This document shows, in pieces, positions 42,962 through 55,205 of a stretch of DNA of 64,000 nt. Positions within the stretch are counted from its first letter, which is position 1. Each line of letters starts with the position of its first letter. This DNA comes from Sycobia sp. Sy_11 (taxonomy: Eukaryota; Arthropoda; Insecta; Hymenoptera; Epichrysomallidae). Position numbers and translations under genes: made by a program. Under the pieces are notes generated by a model that had not been told where the DNA came from, made no database searches, and was given only the letters and a program-made list of their open reading frames with translations. The stretch lies in NCBI GenBank assembly GCA_018907035.1, contig JACCIC010000297.1, positions 403,156 through 467,155 of the forward strand, read 5' to 3'.

Positions 42962-43345
42962 TTAAATTCCAAGTAGAGCATATATTTTAAATTTATTAAA
43001 AAACATATCTGAATTTACATGATCGAGATATATGTGTTTTAAATTAACCTCATTTTGTCGAAACAATATAAGTAAATTAACATTATCCCTTACAAGCTGT
43101 TTTGGAACGTGTGCAGATGATTGACAAAGATAAAAACAATCAACATTCTTATGTCTTCCCATGTAAAGTAAGCTTTAATATTGTCCTGTTGCTCGCAAGC
43201 GATATCATCTAAAATCATTATAGAGTTAGGAAACACACTGTCAGGTGATTACTACTGCTTCTTGTTCGCAGAATGGAAAATATTGTACGCCCTCTATTGG
43301 TTCCAACATCTTTTCTACATACTTGTATTTGGGTTGATTTAATGA
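42962..43345 (-). pseudogene. Polinton packaging ATPase (FtsK/HerA-like), C-terminal half
   Basis: The minus strand gives KYVEKMLEPIEGVQYFPFCE, then after a frame change NSIMILDDIACEQQDNIKAY (Walker B, hydrophobics followed by DD), MGRHKNVDCFYLCQSS, VPKQLVRDNVNLLILFRQ and LKHIYLDHVNSDM. This is the C-terminal half of the A32-like genome-packaging ATPase of Polintons and related viruses. The Walker A half would lie to the right, where a (TA)n tract (43352-43400) now stands; no GKT/S motif was found. Confidence 0.82.
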
Positions 43346-43349
43346 TATT

Positions 43350-43351
<2 letters not shown>

Positions 43352-43400
<49 letters not shown>
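43352..43400. repeat. (TA)n microsatellite
   Basis: About 24 TA units at the point where the ATPase coding similarity stops. Confidence 0.95.
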
Positions 43401-43405
<5 letters not shown>

Positions 43406-43460
43406 ATCTAAGTCATTGGTACATTTTGACAATTAGTATCATTTTATCTTTCGAAACAGA

Positions 43461-43818
43461 ATGATCGTCCACAATCGAGAAGGTGGTGGAGTATTTAATA
43501 AGATATTTAGTCACTTACCTATTGAACTGCATTCACCAGGTTATCAATACTGCGATCATGGGACAAAATTGAACAAAAATATGGTTCGTGGTGATCCTGG
43601 GATAAATTCCATTGATTCTGCTTGCAAAGAACACGATATAGTATATTCCAACATTGTTAACAATACGCAAGCTACGCATGCTGCAAATTGAATTCTCACA
43701 GACAAAGCTCGCTTACCGTTTATAATGCAATGAAACTTAAAGTAAAGTTAGGAATGGGATTAAAGAAGAAAAATAAGAAACTGCCTGCTAAAAATAATAA
43801 ATCAACCTTGAAAAAATA
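43461..43818 (+). pseudogene. PLA2-like domain protein of Polinton
   Basis: The ATG frame (43461-43691) encodes NKIFSHLPIELHSPGYQYCD, HGTKLNKN, the conserved GDPGINSIDSACKEHDIVYS, and then a stop. The His-Asp pair of HDIVYS is the catalytic dyad of parvovirus-type phospholipase A2 domains. The calcium loop usually reads YxGPGT and here reads YCDHGT, so activity is doubtful. After the stop the frame continues with DKARLPF and a basic KVKLGMGLKKKNKK tail to ~43818. In parvoviruses this domain breaches endosomal membranes; in this element its role is inferred. Confidence 0.72.
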
Positions 43819-43839
43819 ATTAAATCTGCTACATATTCA

Positions 43840-44248
43840 ATGATTTCAAGTACAATTTCTCAAAAACTAGTTCACTCTATATCAAAGGGCGCTCGCGAAG
43901 CCGTTGAAAAGGCCGACGGTAAAGGCAATTATATTCCAAGGATATTGCCGCTTCCTCAAAAATCTGGCGGTGTTTTACCATTTCTTGTACCTCTATTTGC
44001 TGGTTTGAGTACAACAGCAGCATTGGCAGGGGATGCTGCTGGAATAGCACACGTCAAAAGCGGTTAATGATGCAAAATCAGCAAAGCAAGAGTTGGAAGA
44101 AAATCGAAGATATAATAAAACAATGGAAGCAATTGCTCTTGGAAAAGGTCTTTATTTGAAACCTCACAAAAAAGGTTATGATCTTTACCTAAAACCGTTT
44201 AAAAGTAATGTAAGAGGTGTCCACTTAAAACCATATAAAGGCAAATGA
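43840..44248 (+). pseudogene. Basic minor virion-like protein, frameshifted
   Basis: The ATG frame 43840-44067 contains PRILPLPQKSGGVLPFLVPL followed by FAGLSTTAALAGDAAGIA, a Gly/Ala-rich hydrophobic segment. A one-base shift near 44060 opens a frame with AKQELEENRRYNKTMEAIAL, KGLYLKPHKKGYDLYLKPF and VRGVHLKPYKGK. Three LKP(Y/H/F)K repeats form a Lys-rich tail, reminiscent of adenoviral pX/mu-like core peptides. I recall this pair of blocks in ant Polinton-like loci. The virion role is inference. Confidence 0.55.
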
Positions 44249-44560
44249 TTAAAAAAAAAAGTTTCTCTTTAGTATTGCCCGAGCGACCTTTATCTGACAT
44301 TGATTTAATAAAATATGCTCGTATTTTAAAAATTTTTGCGTTTCGTAGTGTATTTATGTGTAATGCATAGCCAAATAATGGTCCTCATTATAATGCATCA
44401 GGTATTCTAAACCTTTATGATGCCAGTGATCTTAGGTTGTTCTAAGGAATTCGTTAGGTTGCACATCCAGCCAGTGGTCTAAGGAATTCGTTAGATTGCA
44501 TATCGAAAACGAGGTAATACAATGTTATATTTCGATAGTTTTTTCGATGTGACTTAAAGC
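44249..44560 (+). pseudogene. Adenain-like cysteine protease of Polinton, broken
   Basis: Frames encode RPLSDIDLIKYARILKIFAF, RSVFMCNA (then a stop), SGILNLYDAS and, near the end, NTMLYFDSFFD. The family pattern is 'L...D...YA..L.I..FRGVFMR..LP', 'GI.NLD....GTHWVAY' and 'YFDSFG'. The catalytic 'GTHW' region has been replaced by two near-copies of TCTAAGGAATTCGTTAG (from ~44441 and ~44478), so the catalytic His is gone. The family processes virion proteins in adenoviruses and Polintons. Confidence 0.65.
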
Positions 44561-44740
44561 CACCCTTAGACCTTATATTTTACTTTGGTAATGCTGAAAT
44601 TCTGTATACTTATGATAGATATCAGGATTGTAACACATACATTTGCGGTCATTTATGTCTGCAATTTCTATGTAATAATCTTCGAAGTAGTTCTATATAA
44701 TATCAAACAGCTTCCCAAACAAGTCATTGTTAACTTAACC

Positions 44741-45388
44741 ATGATGAATAAAGCATTTACTTTGATGCTCTGTGGCACATCATCTATTCTTAAAGCTCAA
44801 TATTTTCCTCTTATTACACTTTCATCCAATAAAAATGATGTACTCGGTTTAGTAGAGATTTTAACATTTAATTCGATTTCCAACATTGATGAAAGCAATA
44901 ATAAATTTTATGTCGATAATAAAGAAATTACAGTACCGATCGGTAGTTACGAAATTGAAGATATTGAAAATTACCTGAAGGAGAGTTTAACTTCTAAAGG
45001 TATAATATTAAGCTTTAACCCTAATAACAGCACACTTCTTAGTGTTATTCAGTATAGTCATCAAATCAATTTTGAACCTAAAAATTCACTTGGTACACTC
45101 TTGGACGTTCAACAGAGAATTTTGAAGGCAGTTATTCGACACAATTCTGATTTACCAGTAACTATTCTAAAGATAAATTCCTTGAGAATAGCGTGCAGTA
45201 TTGCAGTTGGTGCTTATATAAATGATCGTCGAGTGTATACGATTCATGAATTTTTCCCAGCAGTGCCACCAGGATATAAGATCATTGAAATACCTTCACT
45301 TGTCATTTACCTTCCAGTCGACGTCAAGTGCATCGATCATATAGAATTACGCGTCTTCGTTCAAAAGGGGGATCTTGTGAATTTCTGA
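44741..45388 (+). CDS. Minor-capsid (penton-like) protein of Polinton, nearly intact
   Basis: An uninterrupted 215-codon frame from ATG 44741. An upstream in-frame ATG at 44585 would add 52 residues unlike the family. It contains FTLMLCGTSSILKAQYFPL, DVLGLVEILTFNSISNID, NNKFYVDNKEITVPIGSYEI, then SNKKFH-like spacer, VYTIHEFFPAVPPGYKIIEI and LVIYLPVDVK. I recall this block order from abundant ant proteins of Polinton-like elements; a minor capsid (penton-like) role is inferred from position between protease and major capsid genes. The TGA at 45386 is followed in frame by GEVITIRLDLKQV, the usual C-terminus, so the stop is probably a nonsense mutation removing ~16 residues. Confidence 0.6.
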   Translation: MMNKAFTLMLCGTSSILKAQYFPLITLSSNKNDVLGLVEILTFNSISNIDESNNKFYVDNKEITVPIGSYEIEDIENYLKESLTSKGIILSFNPNNSTLLSVIQYSHQINFEPKNSLGTLLDVQQRILKAVIRHNSDLPVTILKINSLRIACSIAVGAYINDRRVYTIHEFFPAVPPGYKIIEIPSLVIYLPVDVKCIDHIELRVFVQKGDLVNF

Positions 45389-45439
45389 GGAGAGGTTATA
45401 ACAATTAGATTAGACCTTAAACAAGTAGCTTAGACAGCG

Positions 45440-45684
45440 ATGGAAATTATTTACAACGTTCCTGGATATATTAATAGTCAGTCATGTCGGCAAACCACCA
45501 GTCTTCCTCCAACTTTCAAACAAGTCAGTCGCCTTAGTAAAGTAAAAAAAAATTAATGTGTCATCGTCTTTTTCATCAGAAGACAGCACTGAATGACAAG
45601 CCAGCAGTCAATGAACTTACGTCTCAAAACATTCAATTCCTAAAAACTATAGGTCTAAAAGGCATCGTTCCTGATGGAAAATAA
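45440..45684 (+). pseudogene. Small Polinton ORF before the capsid gene
   Basis: ATG 45440 starts MEIIYNVPGYINSQSCRQTT, then LPPTFKQVSRLSK and a stop. A second frame gives ELTSQNIQFLKTIGLK before a stop at 45684. The pattern 'IIYNVP.Y.NSQ...LPPTFKQVS...L...N..FL..LG' is one I recall in ant Polinton-like loci. Function unknown. Confidence 0.45.
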
Positions 45685-45714
45685 ATTGTATTTTTTTCAA
45701 TTGTATGCAAAGAA

Positions 45715-46845
45715 TTGGCAGACGTTATAAGTATAGAATCGCCTGTCGCATTTGATGAATCAATTGTGCATTATGAGGTTCACGCTCATCAGCCTTACAC
45801 AACAACTGATTTTGGTAACAGCGATGAAATTCGTATATCTATTCAAAATCAAGACTGGTGTCTTTTACCTTCACGTAGTTTACTACGTGTATGCGGTAAA
45901 TTTACAAAAAATGATGGTACAGGGTTGCAAAATACTAAATTTGCAAACAACGCGATCTGTCACATATTTAAGGATATTTGATATGAATTGAATGCAATAG
46001 CAATTGATAGGTGTAAAAATACTGGAATAACCAGCCTTATGAAAGGTTGGCTTTCTTTAAGTCCGAATCAAAGTATAATAATAGAAAATATAGGATGGTT
46101 TGATATAGAAGAATCTAAGACAATCGCAGATAATTTAGGCTATTTTGGTGCATGCCTTCCCCTCAACATGATTTTCGGTTTTGCTAAAGATTATCATAAA
46201 ATTATAATGCAAAGCATGAACTTGTTCTTGTCTGATCACGTAACGATATAAACGCTGTTGTGCAAACAGCAAAACTGAGATCAACTGATAATGAATATAA
46301 TTCAAAATAGAGATTAAAAGATCGAATGGTTAATGCTATATGTCATAGTTTCCTATGAATACAAGCTTCGACTACTAAGACACTTGGAAAAAAATCATTC
46401 GATCTCTATTAGTTTTCGTACTTAGGAGCTCTATGAATATCCACTCCTTCCCGCTCCATCCAAGCACATTTGGGGTGTGAAAATAATTAACTGGAAAAAC
46501 TGCGATTCGTTATTCTCGCGCTCCAAAAAAAAATAGAAAAGAATAAAAAGATACAAATTGCAGTCGCTTTAACCATTGTGATGTCAGTAATGTTAAACTT
46601 TTTCTCAATTCTCAATACTATCCGTGTGGAAATTTAAATATTGATATTACTAACAATCAATATTCGATATTGTATGATATGTATGCAAATTTTCAAATTG
46701 TGTACTACAACAAGCAGTCTCAGCCTATTCTAAAGGAAACAGATTTCCGAGATCATTTGCCACTTATAGTTATTGATTGTTCAAAGCAAAACGAGTCGCT
46801 AAAAAGCGCGCCCGTTAATGTACGCCTAGAATTTAAATCAATTAA
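45715..46845 (+). pseudogene. Major capsid-like protein of Polinton, frameshifted
   Basis: The first frame (to 45981) encodes HYEVHAHQPYTTTDFGNSDE, IRISIQNQDWCLLPSRSLLR and VCGKFTKNDGT, ending NNAICHIFKDI and a stop. The frame 45988-46251 continues NAIAIDRCKNTGITSLMKGW, NIGWFDIEESK and CLPLNMIFGFAKDYHKI. A degraded middle (46260-46560) follows. The end (46600-46838) gives SILYDMYANFQIVYYNK, LPLIVIDCSKQNESLKSAPV and NVRLEFKS. This is the order of the hexon-like double-jelly-roll capsid protein of Polinton-like loci in ants as I recall it. The fold is inferred. Confidence 0.65.
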
Positions 46846-47040
46846 ATTAAAAATTGTACTTATGTTGACTGTTCCGAATTAAATTAATAAATATTTTTAT
46901 CGGTATTACAGTCTTTATAATATCATATATTAGTTTAAATAATGATAGTCAGACTGTCCTTGTTTATGACCACGCTCGTAGAATCTGAAATAAAACTTAT
47001 TACAAAAATAAATTGTATCAGAAAATTGTACTTACAATAA

Positions 47041-47653
47041 ATACTTTTATTATTATTTTTTATTATTTTATTATTATTATTATTATTATTTATTATTATT
47101 ATTTTAATTTATTAAACAGTCTATAAACGTATGTTATATTTTAGAGAAATTTATTTTAAATATGGGTGTGTTGTTAAAGAGCAAAATGAATAAAAATGAA
47201 TTTCAAGGCTATAACAATCAAGGTTGTTAAGTCAACAAGTAAATTGTTGCTTTTTTATTTTGATGCAAAAAATCGAACATTTATCCCACATATATAGATA
47301 GAAATTTTTAAAATGAACATTTTTCTCGGAATAAACGATAAAAAAGTCTCTTATGATTTAGAAAGAAATATTTTCTATTCTAAAAACAAATTAATAAATT
47401 TAGAAATCAGATATAAAAATTATGAAATTTATCAATTATCAAAATCTATATTAAAAATAAAAGAATATTTATATAAATACTTAGAAATTGATGATTTAAA
47501 AGAATTTTTTCTAGACACTTTAATAAAATAAAGTACGAGAAAAGAAATAAACTGAAAAGGAAATTTGAACATTTAAAAAATATAAAACACTCTCAAACAA
47601 ATAATACTTATAATAATAATAAAAATTGGTTTAAAAATTTAACAAATATTACC
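47041..47653 (+). other. Penelope 5' region, ORF remnants
   Basis: Contains (TTA)n-rich sequence (47050-47110) and a 72-codon Lys/Ile-rich frame (47313-47531) that may be the degraded N-terminus of the Penelope protein. Confidence 0.4.
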
Positions 47654-49683
<2,030 letters not shown>

Positions 49684-49849
49684 AATTTAATTTAATTTAA
49701 TTTAATTTATTTTTAATTGAAGAAAAAAGGGGGGTTCTATAAATGTTACACTAATAAATTTTGAATGGGGATGGGGTATATAAAGTAGTATGCTGGGCTT
49801 TTCATTTTAGTTTAGTGCCTCAGGATGAATCGTAGTAAGAATACTCTAA

Positions 49850-50080
49850 CAATATGCAGCAATCATAATGCAGCATACAAAGTTACGTGTGCTCTGCACA
49901 ATGTAACACTATTAAAAAAATACTATCTCGATATATCTTCAAAGTAGAGCTCCTTCCGAAGTCGAACAAAAGTATTATAGTATACGAGCAATTATATATG
50001 TCCCCAATTATTGATTTGGAGTATGGGATAAAATGTTGAATACTACGCTAAAGAAAGGCATGGTGAAGTACAACGGTAGC

Positions 50081-50115
<35 letters not shown>

Positions 50116-50263
50116 AGGGGAGGGAAAGATAGAAAGCTTTATAGCTCACGCTCACTCTACTCTGTTCCATATTAGAGTAAAAGGTAGGGTCGTGCAATTG
50201 CACCCTTAAATGACAAAAAATAAATCTACACGCTGCAAGAGAGAGAGAGAGAGAACTATATAA

Positions 50264-50298
<35 letters not shown>

Positions 50299-50566
50299 GC
50301 ACAAGCGAGAGAGAGAGAGAGATAGCGCTAGGGGGGCTAAGCGCAGCATGACGTTAACGCTATGAGCTAAGAGAATTCAGAATCACCGAAAGTAATGACG
50401 TAGGGGAGCGTGACGTCACAGCTGCTGACGTCAGCTCGCAATTAGTTCCGATGATCCACAACTCTCTTAGGTATACACTGATGTTCATCTATATTTGCTA
50501 TGTTAAGTTTTTGTTTTTCTTGTTCGTCTGTTTGCATTTTGTGTAAAATCTACTTACCTATTAAAA
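49850..50566. other. Sequence between Penelope tail and repeat, GA/CT-rich
   Basis: No ORF with a known domain. It contains (GA)n at ~50082-50108, ~50239-50254 and ~50307-50322 and (CT)n at ~50268-50298. The second GA and the CT tract face each other across ACTATATAATTTT and could form a long hairpin. Confidence 0.6.
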
Positions 50567-50647
50567 TTAAAAATTGTACTCATGTCGACTGTTCTGAAAT
50601 AAATTAACAAATATTTTTATCGGTCTTACAGTCTTCATAATATCATA

Positions 50648-51885
50648 TTAGGTTATCAATATCCGTCCGCCTTTTTGTCTTATAAATTTCGCGGCTATGT
50701 ACAAAGCGCTACAGAGCTCGTATCTGGCAATACTATACATCAATTGAAAGGTGTTGATATAACATATAAAATGACCCTATGCATGATTAGTTTGGATATT
50801 GCGTTCAAAGGTTATAGACGTGTAAACATGAAGTTCACTAACGCCAAAATTCGCGCTATTTTAAAGTTTTCCTTCGTCAAAGGCAATTCCGCTAGAGAAA
50901 CGTTCCGTGATATTAATGGTGTTTTGGGGGATGGCACGCTGTCACTTTGAGCCGGAGAGGAATGGTTTGAACGATGCAGAGCCGGTGAAAAAGACATCGT
51001 GGATAAGCCAGCCGGCGGAAGTGTGACGACGAATGTCGATCAAATCATGGAATTTATCGATTTAGACCAGCATGTGGCATCTCGTGACATCGCCCAAGAG
51101 ATGAGAGTTAGTCACCACACCATTTTAAACCATCTGTAGAAGGCTGGATATAAAAAAAAGCTTGATGCTTGGTTGCCGCGTGATTTGACGCAAAAAAACC
51201 TTATGGACCGAATCAATGTCTTGGATGTGCTGCTGAAATGGAACGAACGGGACCCATTTTTGAAGCGGATGGCGACTGGCGACGACATAAAAATAGATTA
51301 CATACGGCAATATAAAGCGAAAACGGTCGTCGCCCAAGGCCAGTGTACCATCCCAAACAGTCGCCAAGTCGGGATTGACGGCCAGGAAAGTTTTGCTGTG
51401 TGTTTGGTGGGATTGGAAGGGAATCATCCACTATGAGCTGTTCCTATATCGCCAGACGCTTAATTCTACCATCTACTGTAAACAACTGGACCGCTTGAAA
51501 CAGGCTATCGACCAGAAGCGTCCACAATTGGCCAACAGGAAGGGTGTAGTTTTCCACCAGGACAACGTCAGACCACACACTTCTTCGATGACTCGTCAGA
51601 AGCTACGGGAGTTCGGTTGGGAGGTTTTATCGCATCCACCATATAGCTCGGACATGGCGCCAAGTGATTACCATCTGTTCTTGTCCATGTAGAACGCCCT
51701 TGGTGGTGCAAAATAAGACTCAAAAGGGATTTCTACGAGTGGGGTATTATGAAGTTGCCGTCATGATGAATACAGATTATTGAACAAAACGGCGCATATT
51801 TAGAGTAAATCTGACCACTGCAACACTTTTTATAAAGCATTGAATGAAGAGAAAAAAAGTGGAAGGGAGATTTTTGACAACCTAA
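50648..51885 (+). mobile_element. mariner element nested in Penelope repeat
   Basis: TA at 50646-50647 and 51886-51887. The ends are TTAGGTTATCAATATC and, from the right, TTAGGTTGTCAAAAATC. Length is 1,238 bp. It splits the Penelope direct repeat exactly: the repeat continues on both sides (TCATAATATCATA | ATAGATAAAATAATGACAGT). It belongs to the same family as the copies at 14861 and 36590. Confidence 0.92.
50675..51780 (+). pseudogene. mariner transposase, several stops
   Basis: The N-terminal frame 50675-50950 holds AILKFSFVKGNSARETFRDI (first HTH) and stops. Then come EEWFERCRAGEKDIVDKP, MEFIDLDQHVASRDIAQEM (second HTH) and TQKNLMDRINVLDVLLKW. Next are FLKRMATGDD (first Asp), VWWDWKGIIHYELF, VVFHQDNVRPHTSSM (second Asp) and YSSDMAPSDYHLFLSM (third Asp retained), then a stop. 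Stops also occur at ~51137 and 51434. All three catalytic Asp codons are present but in different frames. Confidence 0.88.
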
Positions 51886-52119
51886 TATAATAGATAAAAT
51901 AATGACAGTCCAACTGTCATTGTTTATAATCACCCCCGTAGAATCTTAAATAAAGCTTATTACTACAATAAATTATATCAGAAAATTAAAAATAAAAATA
52001 AAATAAAATTAATATGAAAATAAAAATAACATAAAAATACAATAGTAAGTGAAATAAAAATAATAAAAGTACTATTCGATGTTAGTAAAGGACAATCTAA
52101 CTGTCCCCACCACCGTAAA

Positions 52120-53335
52120 TTTAGAATTACCTTCTTGTCCGACGTTTCGAAACGGTACAGTTCATCCTCAGGAACTAAACTAAATTGAAAAACCCAGTAT
52201 GCTACTTTAAATACCCCACTCTAAATCCCCACTCTAAATTTATTAGTATAACATTTATAGGACCCCCCTTTTTTTTCCTTAACTTAAATACGAAATACAA
52301 ATTCTATATTATGATAATTCTATAGGAATGATAAGTGTTGCCCAAATTACTCGACGCTAACATTAAATTTATATTATTAGGATTTTTCAAATTATGAATA
52401 TTTTCAAGAGTTTCTCTTTTATATTTATTTTTAATATCACGTTCCAATATATTTACATTATCAAAATCGAAAAAATGTAACAAGTGTAAACTATGTTCTT
52501 GTAGCCCGGATGTACCATTCATGCTTCGTAAGCTATGTTGATGTTCATATATTCTTTGCCTTAGGTACTTTCCCGTTTGTCTAATATTATATTTGTCACA
52601 ATCTTTACAATTCATTGTATAGTACTTCTCTTTTCAAACATTTATTATCCTTATATTTACTACTATTAAATAGTTTTCTAATATTATTATTGTTTCTAAA
52701 GTGAACTTAATCTTATATTTTTGAAATGCACTTCTAATTATTTCGGATAATTCTCTTCCATATGGTAATACTATGATTTGATTATTATTATCTCTCTTTT
52801 CCATATTACGTTCTCTAGTGCTATTATAAATTTGATCCACTCGCTCTGCAATCATCTTATCCACAAAGTCTTTTGGATAATCATTGTTAATGAATATCTC
52901 TATAACTAATTTTAAATGATCTTTTCTAAAATCTCTGTGTGATAATCCGATTGCTCTTTCGACGACTCCCTTTACAGTACCTATCTTGTTTCCGAATAGA
53001 TCGTATGAATTAAAATTTAAAAATCTACCTGACTATGTAGGTTTTCTGTACCAATTTAAATTAAAATTATAAATCATAACATTGACGTCCACAAAACTTA
53101 TTTTATTAGCTGATTCTCATCCTTTTGTATATTTAATTCCATCATCGATGGAATTAAAAACATCCACCATTTCGTCAACACACCTTTCTGGTAAAATTGT
53201 AGAAATGTCATTGACATATTTTTTTATAGATAATTGGTTCAAATTTCAACTTATTTAATGCAATATTTGCTAATTTTTCCATCACCAAATTAGCAATCAC
53301 CGGTGGTAAATGTTATTACCTATTGACAAATTTCC
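52120..53335 (-). pseudogene. Second Penelope-like copy, inverted, 5'-truncated
   Basis: On the minus strand, from right to left: PVIANLVMEKLANIALNKL (~53300-53240), a YVNDIST-like degraded YVDD, ERVDQIYNSTRERNMEKRDN, IIVLPYGRELSEIIRSAF, then the nuclease CKDCDKYNIRQTGKYLRQRI, YEHQHSLRSM, FFDFDNVNILERDI and TLENIHNLKNPNNINLM. The tail has the GGGGGGTCCTATAAATGTTA block and ends near TTAGTTCCTGAGGATGAAC (52165). The RT N-terminal half is missing beyond ~53335. The GIY motif is altered (YYIGQT reads YNIRQT). Confidence 0.82.
52135..52173 (-). ncRNA. Degenerate hammerhead-like motif in Penelope tail
   Basis: The minus strand reads GTTCC, CTGAGGATGA, GAAC...GTTTC and GAAACGTCGGAC. The GAAAC-GUC-GGAC half is canonical, but CUGAUGA has three extra bases, so it is probably inactive. 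Its position at the element end matches the motif at 29350-29389. Confidence 0.4.
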
Positions 53336-53519
53336 ACTTTCATCTATATATATTTGCCTAATGAGTCATTATTAAATTAAACCATTATTACGTATTTGTC
53401 CAAGCTTACTGAGTGTTGTCGAACCTTTTTTGTACTCTGGTAGATTTATGAGTTCTGTATAATATTTTATTAGTCTTAAATTCTGTAGTATTTTAAATAT
53501 TATATAAAAGTCCACAAGG

Positions 53520-53521
<2 letters not shown>
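53336..53521. other. Unassigned sequence
   Basis: The minus strand shows an open stretch (LINLPEYKKGSTTLSKLG) I do not recognise; possibly more decayed transposon. Confidence 0.3.

Positions 53522-53574
<53 letters not shown>
53522..53574. repeat. (TA)n microsatellite
   Basis: About 25 TA units. Confidence 0.95.
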
Positions 53575-53576
<2 letters not shown>

Positions 53577-53745
53577 ACACGTACAGAGTAAGGTTACCTG
53601 TAGGTGTTATTCCGAAATTGGATTAAAATTAAATGATAAAAATTTAAAAGATAAAAATTAAAAAATTTAATTTCATCTACCATTCCACGAAATTATTCCG
53701 CGTGTTTTGAGATTTGTGGTGTTGCGTCCAGCGATTACGCCGAAT

Positions 53746-53776
53746 AATATATATATATGTATATGGATATATGTAC

Positions 53777-53821
<45 letters not shown>

Positions 53822-53862
53822 TATATATGTATACGTATGTAGGTATATATATATGTATATAT
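53746..53862. repeat. Compound (TA)n/(ATAC)n microsatellite
   Basis: A TA-rich tract with interspersed GTATATGGATATATGTACG-like units and a long central TA run (~53781-53818). Confidence 0.9.
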
Positions 53863-55205
53863 CTGTTCAAGGACAAGGAGGGATCGGTCGAATTGCCTCG
53901 GCATGCCTACCCGTCGAGTTTTCGATGAATTTCAGGCCCGGGAAAGTGAGTAGGAATAAAGAAAGCAAAGGAGACAAGCGTTTGGCAACATCGCCTTCAC
54001 GATAATATATATATATACAAAGGTAAGGCAAAGTTCGTAGATATTCTCGGAGTAGTGAGAATAAATACGTTTATATTTGTATATATAAACTCTGCGAACC
54101 TCAATGCCAAATGCCTGCGCAGCGCGCGCTTTCTAGTAATAAAATCGGACCAGATGTGGCCATAGTAATGCAGCCTAGCCATAGCCTGCCGCGGTCAGCG
54201 CGGGCCGAAGTGTTGTCTCTATTCCCGCACCGCTTGTACTTTCCCGCCCCTCTGGAAAATTCGGAACGAAGCGGAGGCGCGCTAATGCGCAGTTTACGAC
54301 CCTTCCCCCTTTTCTTTGTATACGAAATGCGAAACCCGAGTAACAGCCTAATATACCAATATCCCAAGAGGCTTGAGAAACTGAAATACGTCTGAAATTT
54401 TGGCTTCGAATAGAAAGTAGAATTTCTCGAAGCAATCGACGTACGGAAATAATATTATTTCTGAACGTGCATTTCAATTTTTCCAAAATGTTAATATAAT
54501 GAAAATGTACAAATATTTGTATTAATAAGCACGGTTGACATTATTATTACTAACTTTGAAATTATACTTATTATTGTGATTAATATTACTCTTATTTTTT
54601 TAATATTGATAAATTATTCATATTGTTATTAACACTATTATTATTATTATTATTATTACAGGCACTAATATTCCTATTTTTACTAACATTACCGTTCTAA
54701 TATATAGTAATGCGATTATTAATATTGCTATTGTTATTATTATTCCAATTAATATCTTCGATATTATTATTATTATTGTAAAGATTACTAATTGTTATTA
54801 CTAGTTTAAACCATAATTATGTGGCGTTATACGCTAATCGTTATTATTCATTTCGCTATTGTTATTATTATTATTATTATGATTATGTTTAATATTAATT
54901 TTCTAATTAGTTTACTCAATAATATTTCTGCGTTATTCGCTGATAGTTTGCTTTTACTACCATTAACATTATTATTACTATTTTTACTATAATTATAAAC
55001 GATATTAATTACCGTTAAAATTACTATTACTGTTTTTGTTAATGCATCGATTCAATTTTTATTTCTATTATAGTTATTAATTATTATTATTATTAAGTCA
55101 TACCAATGTATCACTAAATTATGGATTATTTTATATATATAAGAATACGTTTTAAATATAGCTTAGTTATACGCAGTTCTAAAATACAGAAATAATAATC
55201 ATAGT
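53863..55205. other. Unassigned flank of LTR element
   Basis: 53863-54420 is GC-richer with short open frames but no recognised domain. 54520-55150 is strongly (TTA/ATT)n-derived low-complexity sequence. Confidence 0.45.

Larger units (their letters stand above)
36806..46845. mobile_element. Polinton/Maverick-type element, decayed
   Basis: Remains of most Polinton hallmark genes lie together: protein-primed DNA polymerase B (36.8-38.1 kb, plus), retroviral-type integrase (39.3-40.1, minus), packaging ATPase (43.0-43.3, minus), adenain-like cysteine protease (44.25-44.56, plus), PLA2-like protein (43.46-43.8, plus), minor-capsid-like (44.74-45.39, plus) and major-capsid-like protein (45.7-46.84, plus). 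Such elements are virus-like, self-synthesising DNA transposons related to adintoviruses. Terminal inverted repeats were not found; the edges are cut by mariner (left) and Penelope (right) sequence. An LTR (41058-42019) is inserted. Almost all genes carry stops or frameshifts. Confidence 0.8.
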
